The translations under genes were made by a program, and so were the position numbers. The notes beneath the pieces are model-generated. The model was not told the origin of the DNA. It did not search any database and saw only the letters and a list, made by a program, of their open reading frames with translations. Shown here piece by piece: positions 6,156-11,399 of a stretch of 11,399 nt of DNA. Source of the stretch: Actinomycetes bacterium (GTDB lineage Bacteria; Actinomycetota; Acidimicrobiia; Acidimicrobiales; RAAP-2); assembly GCA_021826255.1 (NCBI GenBank), contig JAKBAZ010000026.1, positions 1-11,399 of the forward strand, in the 5' to 3' direction. How positions within the stretch are numbered: position 1 is the stretch's first letter; each line of letters begins with the position of its first letter.

Positions 6156-7360
6156 GAGGTCTCCAATCGATGGCGCCACTCTCTGAACGCCGTGTAGTTC
6201 GCCACGACGCAGACGTCACCCTCACCGTGAGACAGGTGTGATGGATCCTCAACCACGTCAGCTCCCACACCGGCGTAGGTGAGTCGGGTGGCGAGGTCCA
6301 GGCATCGGTCGCCCGAGCACATGACCGAACGACCCGAAAGCGACGTCACGTCAATGTCGTAGAGCCACGAGGGATCTCGGCCGTCGGCCAGACGGGCGTT
6401 GATGGAGATCCACACCGACTCTTCATGAGAGACCGAGCGAAGGGCCTCTCCGAATCCGGCCGGATTCTTCGCGAGAACGAGACGAATCCGGCGCCCTCGC
6501 CAGTCGTAGACCCGATAACGACCCTCTACCGAGGTCAACTCCTCGAGACGGCGAGCCCCCTCGTGGGCCTCGACACCCACCCCTTGAAGAGCGCAGAGCG
6601 CCATGAGGGCGTTACTTCGGTTCATCTGCCCCGGCAGGCGCAGTGACAGGTCCACTAACTCGTCTCCCACCCACATTCCGTCGTCGTCTATTCGAGCCCG
6701 ACAGTGTTGTGGTCGGCGAAATCCACACTCGCACCACCAGTCACCGTCGTCAACGAAGTGGAGCGGGCGGGTGCAATGAGCGCAGGCGAAGGCGTCCTTC
6801 GTCCAGGGAGTGGGAACCTGAACCCATTGAACGTCGAAGGACGTTTCGGCGGCGAAGACGACGAGTGGGTCGTTCGCGTTGGCCGTCACCCCCCGACGTC
6901 CCGCGAGATCGTGACGCCACCTCTCAGCAAGCAGTCGTACTTCAGCGGCTCGATCGAGTTGATCTCGTGACAAGTTGAGTAGGACGATTCCCCGAGGCGA
7001 CGTGCGCGCCACCGCCTCACCGAGGTACGCCTCGTCCACCTCGAGCACCACCCGGGGCGACTCGCTCTCCACTAGTGCGGCGACGTGCCCCTGAGGCATA
7101 TTGGCCCCGGTATGGTTTCCCGCGACGTCGGGCCCCCAGGCCTGACGCAGCATCGCCGCCGTTGTCGTTTTCCCATTGGTTCCACTCACCAGCAGAACCT
7201 GGCGATGCCGAGTCAAATCCTCGAGGAGGTGGGGGTTCACGGCGAGGCCCACCCAGCCTCCTACGACCATCCCGTCACCGCGTCCGAGGATGCGCGAGAG
7301 CCGATTCGCGCTTCGCACGGCGCGAACGGCGAACCACGTTCGAAGGGGCCGGGGAATCAC
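6152..7360 (-). CDS. murT: Lipid II isoglutaminyl synthase, Mur ligase-like subunit MurT
   Basis: 402 residues, GTG start. A Mur ligase central domain carries the ATP-binding P-loop SGTNGKTTT (59-67) and the ligase segment LNLSRDQLDR (128-137). A four-Cys zinc ribbon follows (C193, C196, C210, C212) that is typical of MurT and absent from ordinary Mur ligases. NRSNALMAL (247-255) is the Mur family substrate and nucleotide segment. The C-terminal DUF1727 domain includes KNPAGFGE (298-305) and ADGRDPSWLYDID (325-337). It activates the D-Glu carboxyl of lipid II with ATP and accepts ammonia from GatD. It overlaps gatD by four bases and precedes it, as usual. A TAGCGT -10 box six bases before the GTG suggests a leaderless mRNA. 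The 6C-like sRNA is encoded directly upstream on the same strand, so read-through of its terminator would enter murT. Confidence 0.96.
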   Translation of the reverse strand: MIPRPLRTWFAVRAVRSANRLSRILGRGDGMVVGGWVGLAVNPHLLEDLTRHRQVLLVSGTNGKTTTAAMLRQAWGPDVAGNHTGANMPQGHVAALVESESPRVVLEVDEAYLGEAVARTSPRGIVLLNLSRDQLDRAAEVRLLAERWRHDLAGRRGVTANANDPLVVFAAETSFDVQWVQVPTPWTKDAFACAHCTRPLHFVDDGDWWCECGFRRPQHCRARIDDDGMWVGDELVDLSLRLPGQMNRSNALMALCALQGVGVEAHEGARRLEELTSVEGRYRVYDWRGRRIRLVLAKNPAGFGEALRSVSHEESVWISINARLADGRDPSWLYDIDVTSLSGRSVMCSGDRCLDLATRLTYAGVGADVVEDPSHLSHGEGDVCVVANYTAFREWRHRLETS

Positions 7361-7366
7361 CCTACG

Positions 7367-7372
7367 ACGCTA
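7367..7372 (-). promoter_or_regulatory. Candidate -10 box of a leaderless murT transcript
   Basis: TAGCGT on the minus strand ends six bases before the murT GTG at 7360. No ribosome binding site precedes the GTG. The -35 region is not convincing and would lie near the 3' tail of the 6C-like RNA. Transcription of murT could also come from sRNA read-through. Confidence 0.4.
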
Positions 7373-7401
7373 ACCGGCCCTGTAGCGTGCACACGCCACG
7401 A

Positions 7402-7489
7402 GAAAAGGCGAAAGGGCCGCCCTGGGGGGGATGGGCGGCCCTTTCGTAAAACCGATGCTTCACCAAGGGGGGGATTGGTGAAACATGCT
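7402..7489 (-). ncRNA. 6C RNA (actinobacterial sRNA with two C-loop hairpins)
   Basis: The minus strand encodes two stem-loops in a row. Hairpin 1 (7486-7455) has an 8-base-pair stem, TTCACCAA/TTGGTGAA, extended by three pairs after one mismatch. Its loop contains seven C (7473-7467). Hairpin 2 (7446-7409) has a perfect 14-base-pair stem from CGAAAGGG to CCCTTTCG, and its loop again has seven C (7430-7424). It is followed by CCTTTTCT, so it should also terminate transcription. Two hairpins each with six or more C in the loop define the 6C motif of Actinobacteria (Rfam 6C; B11 in Mycobacterium tuberculosis). The start is placed near 7489 from the -10 box at 7501-7496, giving about 88 bases, normal for the family. 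The C loops are known or thought to pair with G-rich sites of target mRNAs. The targets in this organism cannot be read from the window. Confidence 0.9.
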
Positions 7490-7495
7490 GAGACC

Positions 7496-7524
7496 AGTAT
7501 GCCGGGCGGGGTCTTATCTCGCAA
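7496..7524 (-). promoter_or_regulatory. Promoter of the 6C-like sRNA
   Basis: On the minus strand TTGCGA (7524-7519) and CATACT (7501-7496) are separated by 17 bases, a good sigma-70 type arrangement. Transcription would begin about seven bases on, at A7489, three bases before the first hairpin. The -35 box is only five bases from the lysR -35 box on the other strand, so the two promoters stand back to back. Confidence 0.65.
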
Positions 7525-7529
7525 CGGAA

Positions 7530-7557
7530 TTGACTTGATACTTTCCATCTGTATAGT
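7530..7557 (+). promoter_or_regulatory. Promoter of lysR, giving a leaderless mRNA
   Basis: TTGACT (7530-7535) and TATAGT (7552-7557) are 16 bases apart, the best promoter match in the window. The -10 box ends six bases before the ATG at 7564, so transcription should start at or beside the A of the start codon. No ribosome binding site is present, which agrees. Confidence 0.75.
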
Positions 7558-7563
7558 TGATAC
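7535..7563. promoter_or_regulatory. Probable LysR-type operator between the divergent lysR and 6C promoters
   Basis: ATAC (7538-7541) and GTAT (7551-7554) form a dyad with nine bases between, resembling LysR-family boxes such as ATC-N9-GAT, though it is not a strict T-N11-A. A direct repeat of TTGATAC occurs at 7535-7541 and 7557-7563, 22 bases (two helical turns) apart. The sites fill the space between the lysR -35 and -10 boxes and reach its ATG. The dyad centre lies about 57 bases upstream of the predicted 6C start, near the usual activation site of the family. Confidence 0.5.
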
Positions 7564-8472
7564 ATGGAGATTCGACAACTGGAAGCGCTGGTGGCCATCT
7601 CCGAGCACCATACCTTCTCCAAGGCCGCTGACGCCCTCGGCACGGTGCAGTCCAACATCTCCTCGCGTATTGCTCGGCTCGAAGGCGAACTGGGGGCCGA
7701 ACTAGTGGAGCGGGCCACCGGCCACTTGACCGAGTCCGGCGCCATCGTGGTCGATCGCGCCCGGCGCATTCTCGCCGAGCTCGGCGCCATCGCCTCGGAC
7801 GTCTCCGAATTGAATGCCGACATTCGCGGCGAGGTCGCTCTCGGGATGATTGGTACCGCCGGACGATGGATCGTCCCTCTGCTCCTCGACGCGTTACGTA
7901 CCGAGTATCCCCACATTCGACTCCGAATCACCGAGGGAACCAACTCGGTCATCGAACCCCAGTTGGTGTCCGGTCAACTCGACCTGGCCGTCCTCGCCTG
8001 GCCCATCGAAGCGCCCGAACTCACCGAAACGGACCTCTTCACCGAAGATCTCGTCCTCATCGTCGAGGTGGGTCACCCCCTCGCGGGCCGCGAAAGCGTC
8101 ACCTTTGAGGAGTTGGCGCCGTACGAACTTCTTCTCCCCTACCCCGGCACACCTCTTCGACGGGAGATTGACGACGCCTCGGCGGCGGTAGGAGTTACTC
8201 TCCAGCCCCTCGTCGAACTGGACGGCCTTCGAACCATCGCGTCGTTAACCTTCGACGGTCACGGCGCGTCTATCTTGCCCGCGACGATGCTCACCCCGCA
8301 CCTTCGCGCAACCTTCGCGGGAGTTCCTATCGAGGGAATCGCGCAGCGACGCGTCTGTCTGGCTCGTCGTCGCTTCGGTTTTCCGGCGGCCCCCGTCCGA
8401 GCCATCTCCGCTCTCTTGAGCGACGTCGTGGCTGGGGCCACGAACGCCCCCGCGGGAATCTACCTCTCGTGA
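7564..8472 (+). CDS. LysR-type transcriptional regulator
   Basis: 302 residues, ATG start fixed by the promoter six bases upstream. The N-terminal winged helix-turn-helix covers about 2-60. The helix-turn-helix is FSKAADALGTVQSNISSRIARLE-like at 18-40, with the recognition helix around SNISSRIARLE. A linker helix (about 61-88) leads to the periplasmic-binding-type effector domain (about 90-295), beginning EVALGMIGTAGRWIVP and containing SGQLDLAVLAW (144-154). LysR proteins act as tetramers, usually repress their own gene and activate a divergent neighbour. Here the divergent neighbour is the 6C-like sRNA, not a metabolic gene. Its TGA overlaps the GTG of a DNA glycosylase gene (8469-8472), so the two are translated together. 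The effector is unknown. Confidence 0.93.
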   Translation: MEIRQLEALVAISEHHTFSKAADALGTVQSNISSRIARLEGELGAELVERATGHLTESGAIVVDRARRILAELGAIASDVSELNADIRGEVALGMIGTAGRWIVPLLLDALRTEYPHIRLRITEGTNSVIEPQLVSGQLDLAVLAWPIEAPELTETDLFTEDLVLIVEVGHPLAGRESVTFEELAPYELLLPYPGTPLRREIDDASAAVGVTLQPLVELDGLRTIASLTFDGHGASILPATMLTPHLRATFAGVPIEGIAQRRVCLARRRFGFPAAPVRAISALLSDVVAGATNAPAGIYLS

Positions 8473-9083
8473 ACTCTCGAGACGCCGCCGCCGAACTCGT
8501 ACGACGGGATCGGTCATTCGCTGTCGTCGTCGCAGAACACGGACCCCTACCTCGACCACGAGCCCCTAAGGTCGACGAACGCTTCTCTTTCCTGCTTCGA
8601 ACCGTGACCTACCAGCTGCTCGCGGGATCGGCGGCGGCGACCATTCACGCTCGGGTCCTCGCGCTCATCGAAGAGCCCACACCTGCGCGGGTACTCGAAC
8701 TCGATGCCACGGCCCTTCGAGAGGTGGGACTCTCCACTACCAAGGCCGAGACGATGATTCGCCTCGCCGAGGCGTGCACGAGTGGTCGCCTGCAACCCGA
8801 GCGTCATGGTCGCCTGAGCGATCGAGACGTACTCGCCGAAATCACCGCCATCAAGGGGCTCGGGCCCTGGAGCGCCCAGATGTATCTCATGAACTGTTTG
8901 GCGCGTCCTGACGTGTGGCCGGCGGGTGACTACGGAGTTCGAGTCGGTTGGAGTTTGCTCCACGACCTCGACGCCACCATCAGCGAACGAGACCTACGAG
9001 TAAGCGCCGACCATCTGCGTGGGCTTCGCAGCCTGGCCGCGCGCTACTGCTGGGCGGAAGTTGACCGACGACGGGCCCACTAG
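8469..9083 (+). CDS. AlkA-like DNA-3-methyladenine glycosylase (HhH-GPD family)
   Basis: 204 residues, GTG start overlapping the lysR stop. The HhH-GPD signature is clear: TYQLLAGSAAATI (47-59) resembles the AlkA QQLSGKAA segment, the helix-hairpin-helix is IKGLGPWSAQMYL (128-140), and the catalytic Asp is D154 in AGDYGVR. Such enzymes flip out and excise alkylated bases such as 3-methyladenine, starting base-excision repair. At about 200 residues it is a short form with only the catalytic core; the N-terminal domain of E. coli AlkA is absent. There are no four Cys after the Asp, so it is not an iron-sulfur EndoIII/MutY type. No ribosome binding site is seen, so translation probably depends on lysR coupling. 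The TAG stop is part of the -10 box proposed for the next gene. Confidence 0.9.
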   Translation: MNSRDAAAELVRRDRSFAVVVAEHGPLPRPRAPKVDERFSFLLRTVTYQLLAGSAAATIHARVLALIEEPTPARVLELDATALREVGLSTTKAETMIRLAEACTSGRLQPERHGRLSDRDVLAEITAIKGLGPWSAQMYLMNCLARPDVWPAGDYGVRVGWSLLHDLDATISERDLRVSADHLRGLRSLAARYCWAEVDRRRAH

Positions 9084-9086
9084 CCT
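9081..9086 (+). promoter_or_regulatory. Candidate -10 box of a leaderless M20-peptidase transcript
   Basis: TAGCCT ends seven bases before the GTG at 9094 and includes the TAG stop of the glycosylase gene. TTGACC lies at 9061-9066, but only 14 bases away, short for a -35. The same hexamer and spacing precede the 4124 gene. Confidence 0.35.
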
Positions 9087-9093
9087 CACACCC

Positions 9094-10491
9094 GTGACGT
9101 TTTCTCTCGGTGATCTCGAACGCGACGTTCTACCTACGTTGGAGGCGTACTGCGCGATCCCCGCGCTCTCGCCCCACTTCGACCCCGACTGGAGTCAGTC
9201 CGGGAATCTGGAGAATGCCCTTCACCTCCTCGCCGAGTGGGTCGGCGCGCGTCTGAGCGACGCGGAGGTACGCATTGAGCGGTTGGAGGGCCGTACTCCG
9301 TTGATGTGGGTGGACGTTCCCGCCCGTGGGACTGACCAGTCCGGGACGGTCGTCCTGTACGGGCACGCGGACAAGCAACCACCACTCGGGGAGTGGAGTG
9401 AGGGTCTCGCCCCCTTTAACCCGGTACGACGGGGAAACCGCCTCTACGCGCGAGGTGCCGTCGACGACGGTTACGCGACGTTCGCCGCTGTCTGTGCTCT
9501 CGAAGAAGCACGGCGTCTCGGTGAATCCCACCCCCGTTGCGTCCTCCTCATTGAGGCCTCCGAGGAGAGCGGATCGCCCGACCTCGAGGCGTACTTGGAC
9601 CACTTCGGTGATCGTCTCGGTGAGATTTCGTTGATGATCTGCCTCGACTCCGGGGCTCTCTCCTACGACCGGCTCTGGGTCACGTCCTCTCTGCGGGGCC
9701 TCGTCAACGTCGACGTTACGGTTCGCGTGCTCGAGCGAGCTCAGCATTCGGGGACCGCGTCGGGAGTCGTGCCCTCGTCCTTTCGGCTTCTTCGACAACT
9801 CCTGGACCGAGTGGAGGACGCGACCACCGGCGACATTCTCCTCCCCGAGGCCCACTGCCCCATCCCCGACTGGGTACGCCACTCCACTCAGTCCATCGCC
9901 GACGAGTTCGGTGACGTCGTGGCGAAGGAGATTCCCTCGCTCGAGGGACTCGTTCTAATGGGTCATGACGCCGCGGATCGGCTACTTCGACGCACGTGGG
10001 TACCAGCCCTCTCCGTGATCGGACTCGCCGGAGCCCCCGAACCGGCCCAGGCGGGAAACGTACTGCGCACCTCGACGACGGCCACGTTGTCGTTGCGATT
10101 GCCCCCTCTCGTCGACGCCAGCGAGGTCGCCGCCGCCCTCGTCGAGGTGTTGACCGCGACCCCTCCGGCGGGCGCCGAGGTGGACGTGGTGGTGAGTTCC
10201 GTCGCGAGTGGCTGGGCCTCCTCGCAGCTACCGGCCCCGCTCGTTGAGGTGCTCAACACCGCATCAACGACGACGTTCGGTGGCCCCTTGACCTTCACCG
10301 GTGAAGGGGGAACCATTCCCTTCTTGTTCCAGTTGGGGCGTCGCTTTCCGGCGGTACCCTTCGTGGCGACCGGAGTTCTCGGTCCCGAATCCAACGCCCA
10401 CGGCATCGACGAGATGCTGAACCTCGACGCGATGGTTCACCTCATCAACGCCCTCGCCTACGTACTCTCACACATTGGAGGACACCCGTGA
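9094..10491 (+). CDS. M20-family metallopeptidase (dipeptidase-like)
   Basis: 465 residues from the GTG at 9094. A start further up at 9019 would lie inside the glycosylase gene and is not favoured. The di-metal site of the M20 family is complete: H91 and D93 in GHADK, the bridging D124 in RGAVDDG, the catalytic pair E157-E158 in EASEESG, D185 in CLDSG, and H436 near the C-terminus in GPESNAHGIDE. A lid/dimerisation domain sits between (about 195-360). The order and 465-residue length match carnosinase-like and related amino-acid or peptide hydrolases of clan MH, which cut small peptides or N-acylated amino acids in the cytoplasm. The substrate cannot be assigned. Its TGA overlaps the start of the DsbA-family gene (GTGA, 10488-10491), so they form one unit. 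Confidence 0.92.
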   Translation: MTFSLGDLERDVLPTLEAYCAIPALSPHFDPDWSQSGNLENALHLLAEWVGARLSDAEVRIERLEGRTPLMWVDVPARGTDQSGTVVLYGHADKQPPLGEWSEGLAPFNPVRRGNRLYARGAVDDGYATFAAVCALEEARRLGESHPRCVLLIEASEESGSPDLEAYLDHFGDRLGEISLMICLDSGALSYDRLWVTSSLRGLVNVDVTVRVLERAQHSGTASGVVPSSFRLLRQLLDRVEDATTGDILLPEAHCPIPDWVRHSTQSIADEFGDVVAKEIPSLEGLVLMGHDAADRLLRRTWVPALSVIGLAGAPEPAQAGNVLRTSTTATLSLRLPPLVDASEVAAALVEVLTATPPAGAEVDVVVSSVASGWASSQLPAPLVEVLNTASTTTFGGPLTFTGEGGTIPFLFQLGRRFPAVPFVATGVLGPESNAHGIDEMLNLDAMVHLINALAYVLSHIGGHP

Positions 10492-11099
10492 CCACCACTA
10501 CTCCCGTCGATCTCTGGGTCGACCCCATCTGCCCGTGGGCCTGGATGACCTCACGTTGGCTCCTCGAGGCGAGCCAGGTGCGTGGCTTTGACGTGCGCTT
10601 TCACACCATGAGTTTGGCCGTCCTCAACCAGGGTAGAGATCTACCCGAGGAGTACGTGGCCTTGATGGAGAAGGCCTGGGGGCCAGTAAGGGTCATGATG
10701 GCCGTGGAGGCCGCTCACGGAGAGCCGGGGCTGCGCCGCTTCTACGACGCCTACGGCGCTCACTACCACGTGGGGGGCCAGCGAGACGACCTTCGTGAGG
10801 CGACCGTGGCCGCCCTCGACGGGGCTGGCCTCGAGCCCGCCCTCATCGACGCCTTCGACGATCACGCCTGGGACGACGCCCTCAACACCAGCCACCATCA
10901 GGGTATGGACGCCGTGGGCATGGACGTCGGAACGCCCGTCATTCACGTGGGCGAGGTCGCTTTCTTCGGACCCGTCGTCACCCCTGCGCCCAAGGGTGAA
11001 GCTGCGGGACGTCTCTTTGACGGAGTCCTCGCGGTGGCCTCCACCCCGGGGTTCTACGAGATCAAGCGGACCCGTACGGTCGGGCCCATCTTCGAATGA
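10488..11099 (+). CDS. DsbA-family protein related to mycothiol-dependent nitroreductase Rv2466c
   Basis: 203 residues, GTG start overlapping the M20 stop, with GGAGGA (10477-10482) five bases upstream. The protein follows Rv2466c of M. tuberculosis along its length as recalled: WVDPICPWAW (10-19), TSRWLLE (21-27), FHTMSLAVLN (38-47), KAWGPVRV (62-69), SHHQGMDAVG (134-143), DVGTPVIHV (146-154), AFFGPV (158-163) and KRTRT (193-197). Rv2466c is a thioredoxin-fold oxidoreductase that uses mycothiol. Its CPWC active site is CPWA here, so only the nucleophilic Cys15 remains and position 18 is Ala. The protein may therefore use a monothiol mechanism with mycothiol directly, like monothiol glutaredoxins, or have lost disulfide chemistry. 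It is cytoplasmic; no signal peptide is seen. The gene overlaps the next by ATGA (11096-11099). Confidence 0.92.
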   Translation: MTTTTPVDLWVDPICPWAWMTSRWLLEASQVRGFDVRFHTMSLAVLNQGRDLPEEYVALMEKAWGPVRVMMAVEAAHGEPGLRRFYDAYGAHYHVGGQRDDLREATVAALDGAGLEPALIDAFDDHAWDDALNTSHHQGMDAVGMDVGTPVIHVGEVAFFGPVVTPAPKGEAAGRLFDGVLAVASTPGFYEIKRTRTVGPIFE

Positions 11100-11399
11100 C
11101 CCGGCGCATCCTCGCCACCTCCGGGGGTTTCGTCCCGGGTCCGGTTCATCGCTCCTATCGGCTGGGGGCCATGCTTCTCGACGTGTTGGGACTCACCGGT
11201 AAAGCTCGCCCTCGCGTCTGTCTCGTCGAAACCGCCTCGGGTGACGACGCGGCGTACTACGCGGCACTCTACGAAGCCTTCAACGCCGCGGGCTGTGAGG
11301 TTACCGACCTGCGACTCTTCCCTCAACCGTCCGGATCACCCGACGAGCGCCTCGGGGGCTCCGACCTGGTCTGGGTGGGAGGAGGTTCGGTCGCCAACC
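11096..11399 (+). CDS. Peptidase S51 (dipeptidase E-like), 5' part
   Basis: The first 101 codons are present and the gene leaves the window on the right. Start ATG overlaps the TGA of the DsbA-family gene. It opens with TRRILATSGGF, a beta strand and glycine turn usual for S51 enzymes, then RPRVCLVETASGDD (about 38-51) and SDLVWVGGGSVAN (about 89-101), the family's VGGG(S/N)xAN segment. The catalytic Ser of the GxSAG motif would lie beyond the edge, so activity cannot be judged. Dipeptidase E releases N-terminal Asp from dipeptides; cyanophycinase is a relative. With the M20 peptidase two genes upstream, this suggests a shared peptide or amino-acid salvage theme. Confidence 0.85.
   Translation, partial: MTRRILATSGGFVPGPVHRSYRLGAMLLDVLGLTGKARPRVCLVETASGDDAAYYAALYEAFNAAGCEVTDLRLFPQPSGSPDERLGGSDLVWVGGGSVAN

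Noticed and set aside
7409..7446. Strong hairpin as a plain bidirectional terminator between murT and lysR
   Set aside because: The two genes diverge, so no terminator is needed there. A second hairpin with the same seven-C loop and a promoter in front show it is the second hairpin of a 6C RNA, which also terminates that RNA.
9130..9882. 250-codon minus-strand frame opposite the M20 peptidase
   Set aside because: The plus strand carries a complete M20 metal site in frame, and the antisense product has no motif.

Overview
The window looks like chromosomal DNA of an actinobacterium (Actinomycetota). Base composition is GC-rich (about 60% by eye) and most genes start with GTG. Lineage markers are a MurT/GatD lipid II amidation pair, a LytR-CpsA-Psr protein with a LytR_C domain, a homologue of the mycothiol-dependent nitroreductase Rv2466c, and a small RNA matching the actinobacterial 6C motif. 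A class-level guess such as Acidimicrobiia would be inference only. No insertion sequence, phage gene or CRISPR array was seen; this is mostly ordinary core chromosome with one decayed toxin-antitoxin locus.

Left part (1-2802, minus strand): a GTG-started LCP-family envelope protein, followed downstream by a secreted protein made of at least four tandem DUF5666-like repeats that runs off the left edge. The gap between them holds an ECF/SigR-like promoter match and a leader that could hide its own ribosome binding site. A 460-base stretch without an intact gene follows (2803-3262).

Middle part: 3263-3897 is a Phd/YefM-type antitoxin with palindromic operator-like DNA, followed by a VapC-like PIN toxin frame that keeps all its acidic residues but carries two in-frame TGA codons. 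Next are a tRNA-Val(CAC) on the minus strand and a divergent pair of coupled plus-strand genes, a small membrane protein and a PlsC-type acyltransferase. These converge, with a 4-base overlap, on the minus-strand murT-gatD operon, which amidates the D-Glu residue of peptidoglycan stem peptides.

Right part: the most interesting spot is the 203-base gap between murT and a LysR-type regulator. It encodes on the minus strand a two-hairpin RNA whose loops each carry seven C, the signature of 6C RNA, with its own promoter lying back to back with the lysR promoter. A dyad and a direct repeat between them suggest that the LysR protein may control the sRNA. The plus strand continues as a tight gene train: lysR, an AlkA-like DNA glycosylase, an M20 metallopeptidase, an Rv2466c-like DsbA-family protein lacking its second active-site Cys, and a partial S51 peptidase. 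Several genes have a TANNNT -10 box 6-7 bases before the start codon, which points to leaderless transcripts.
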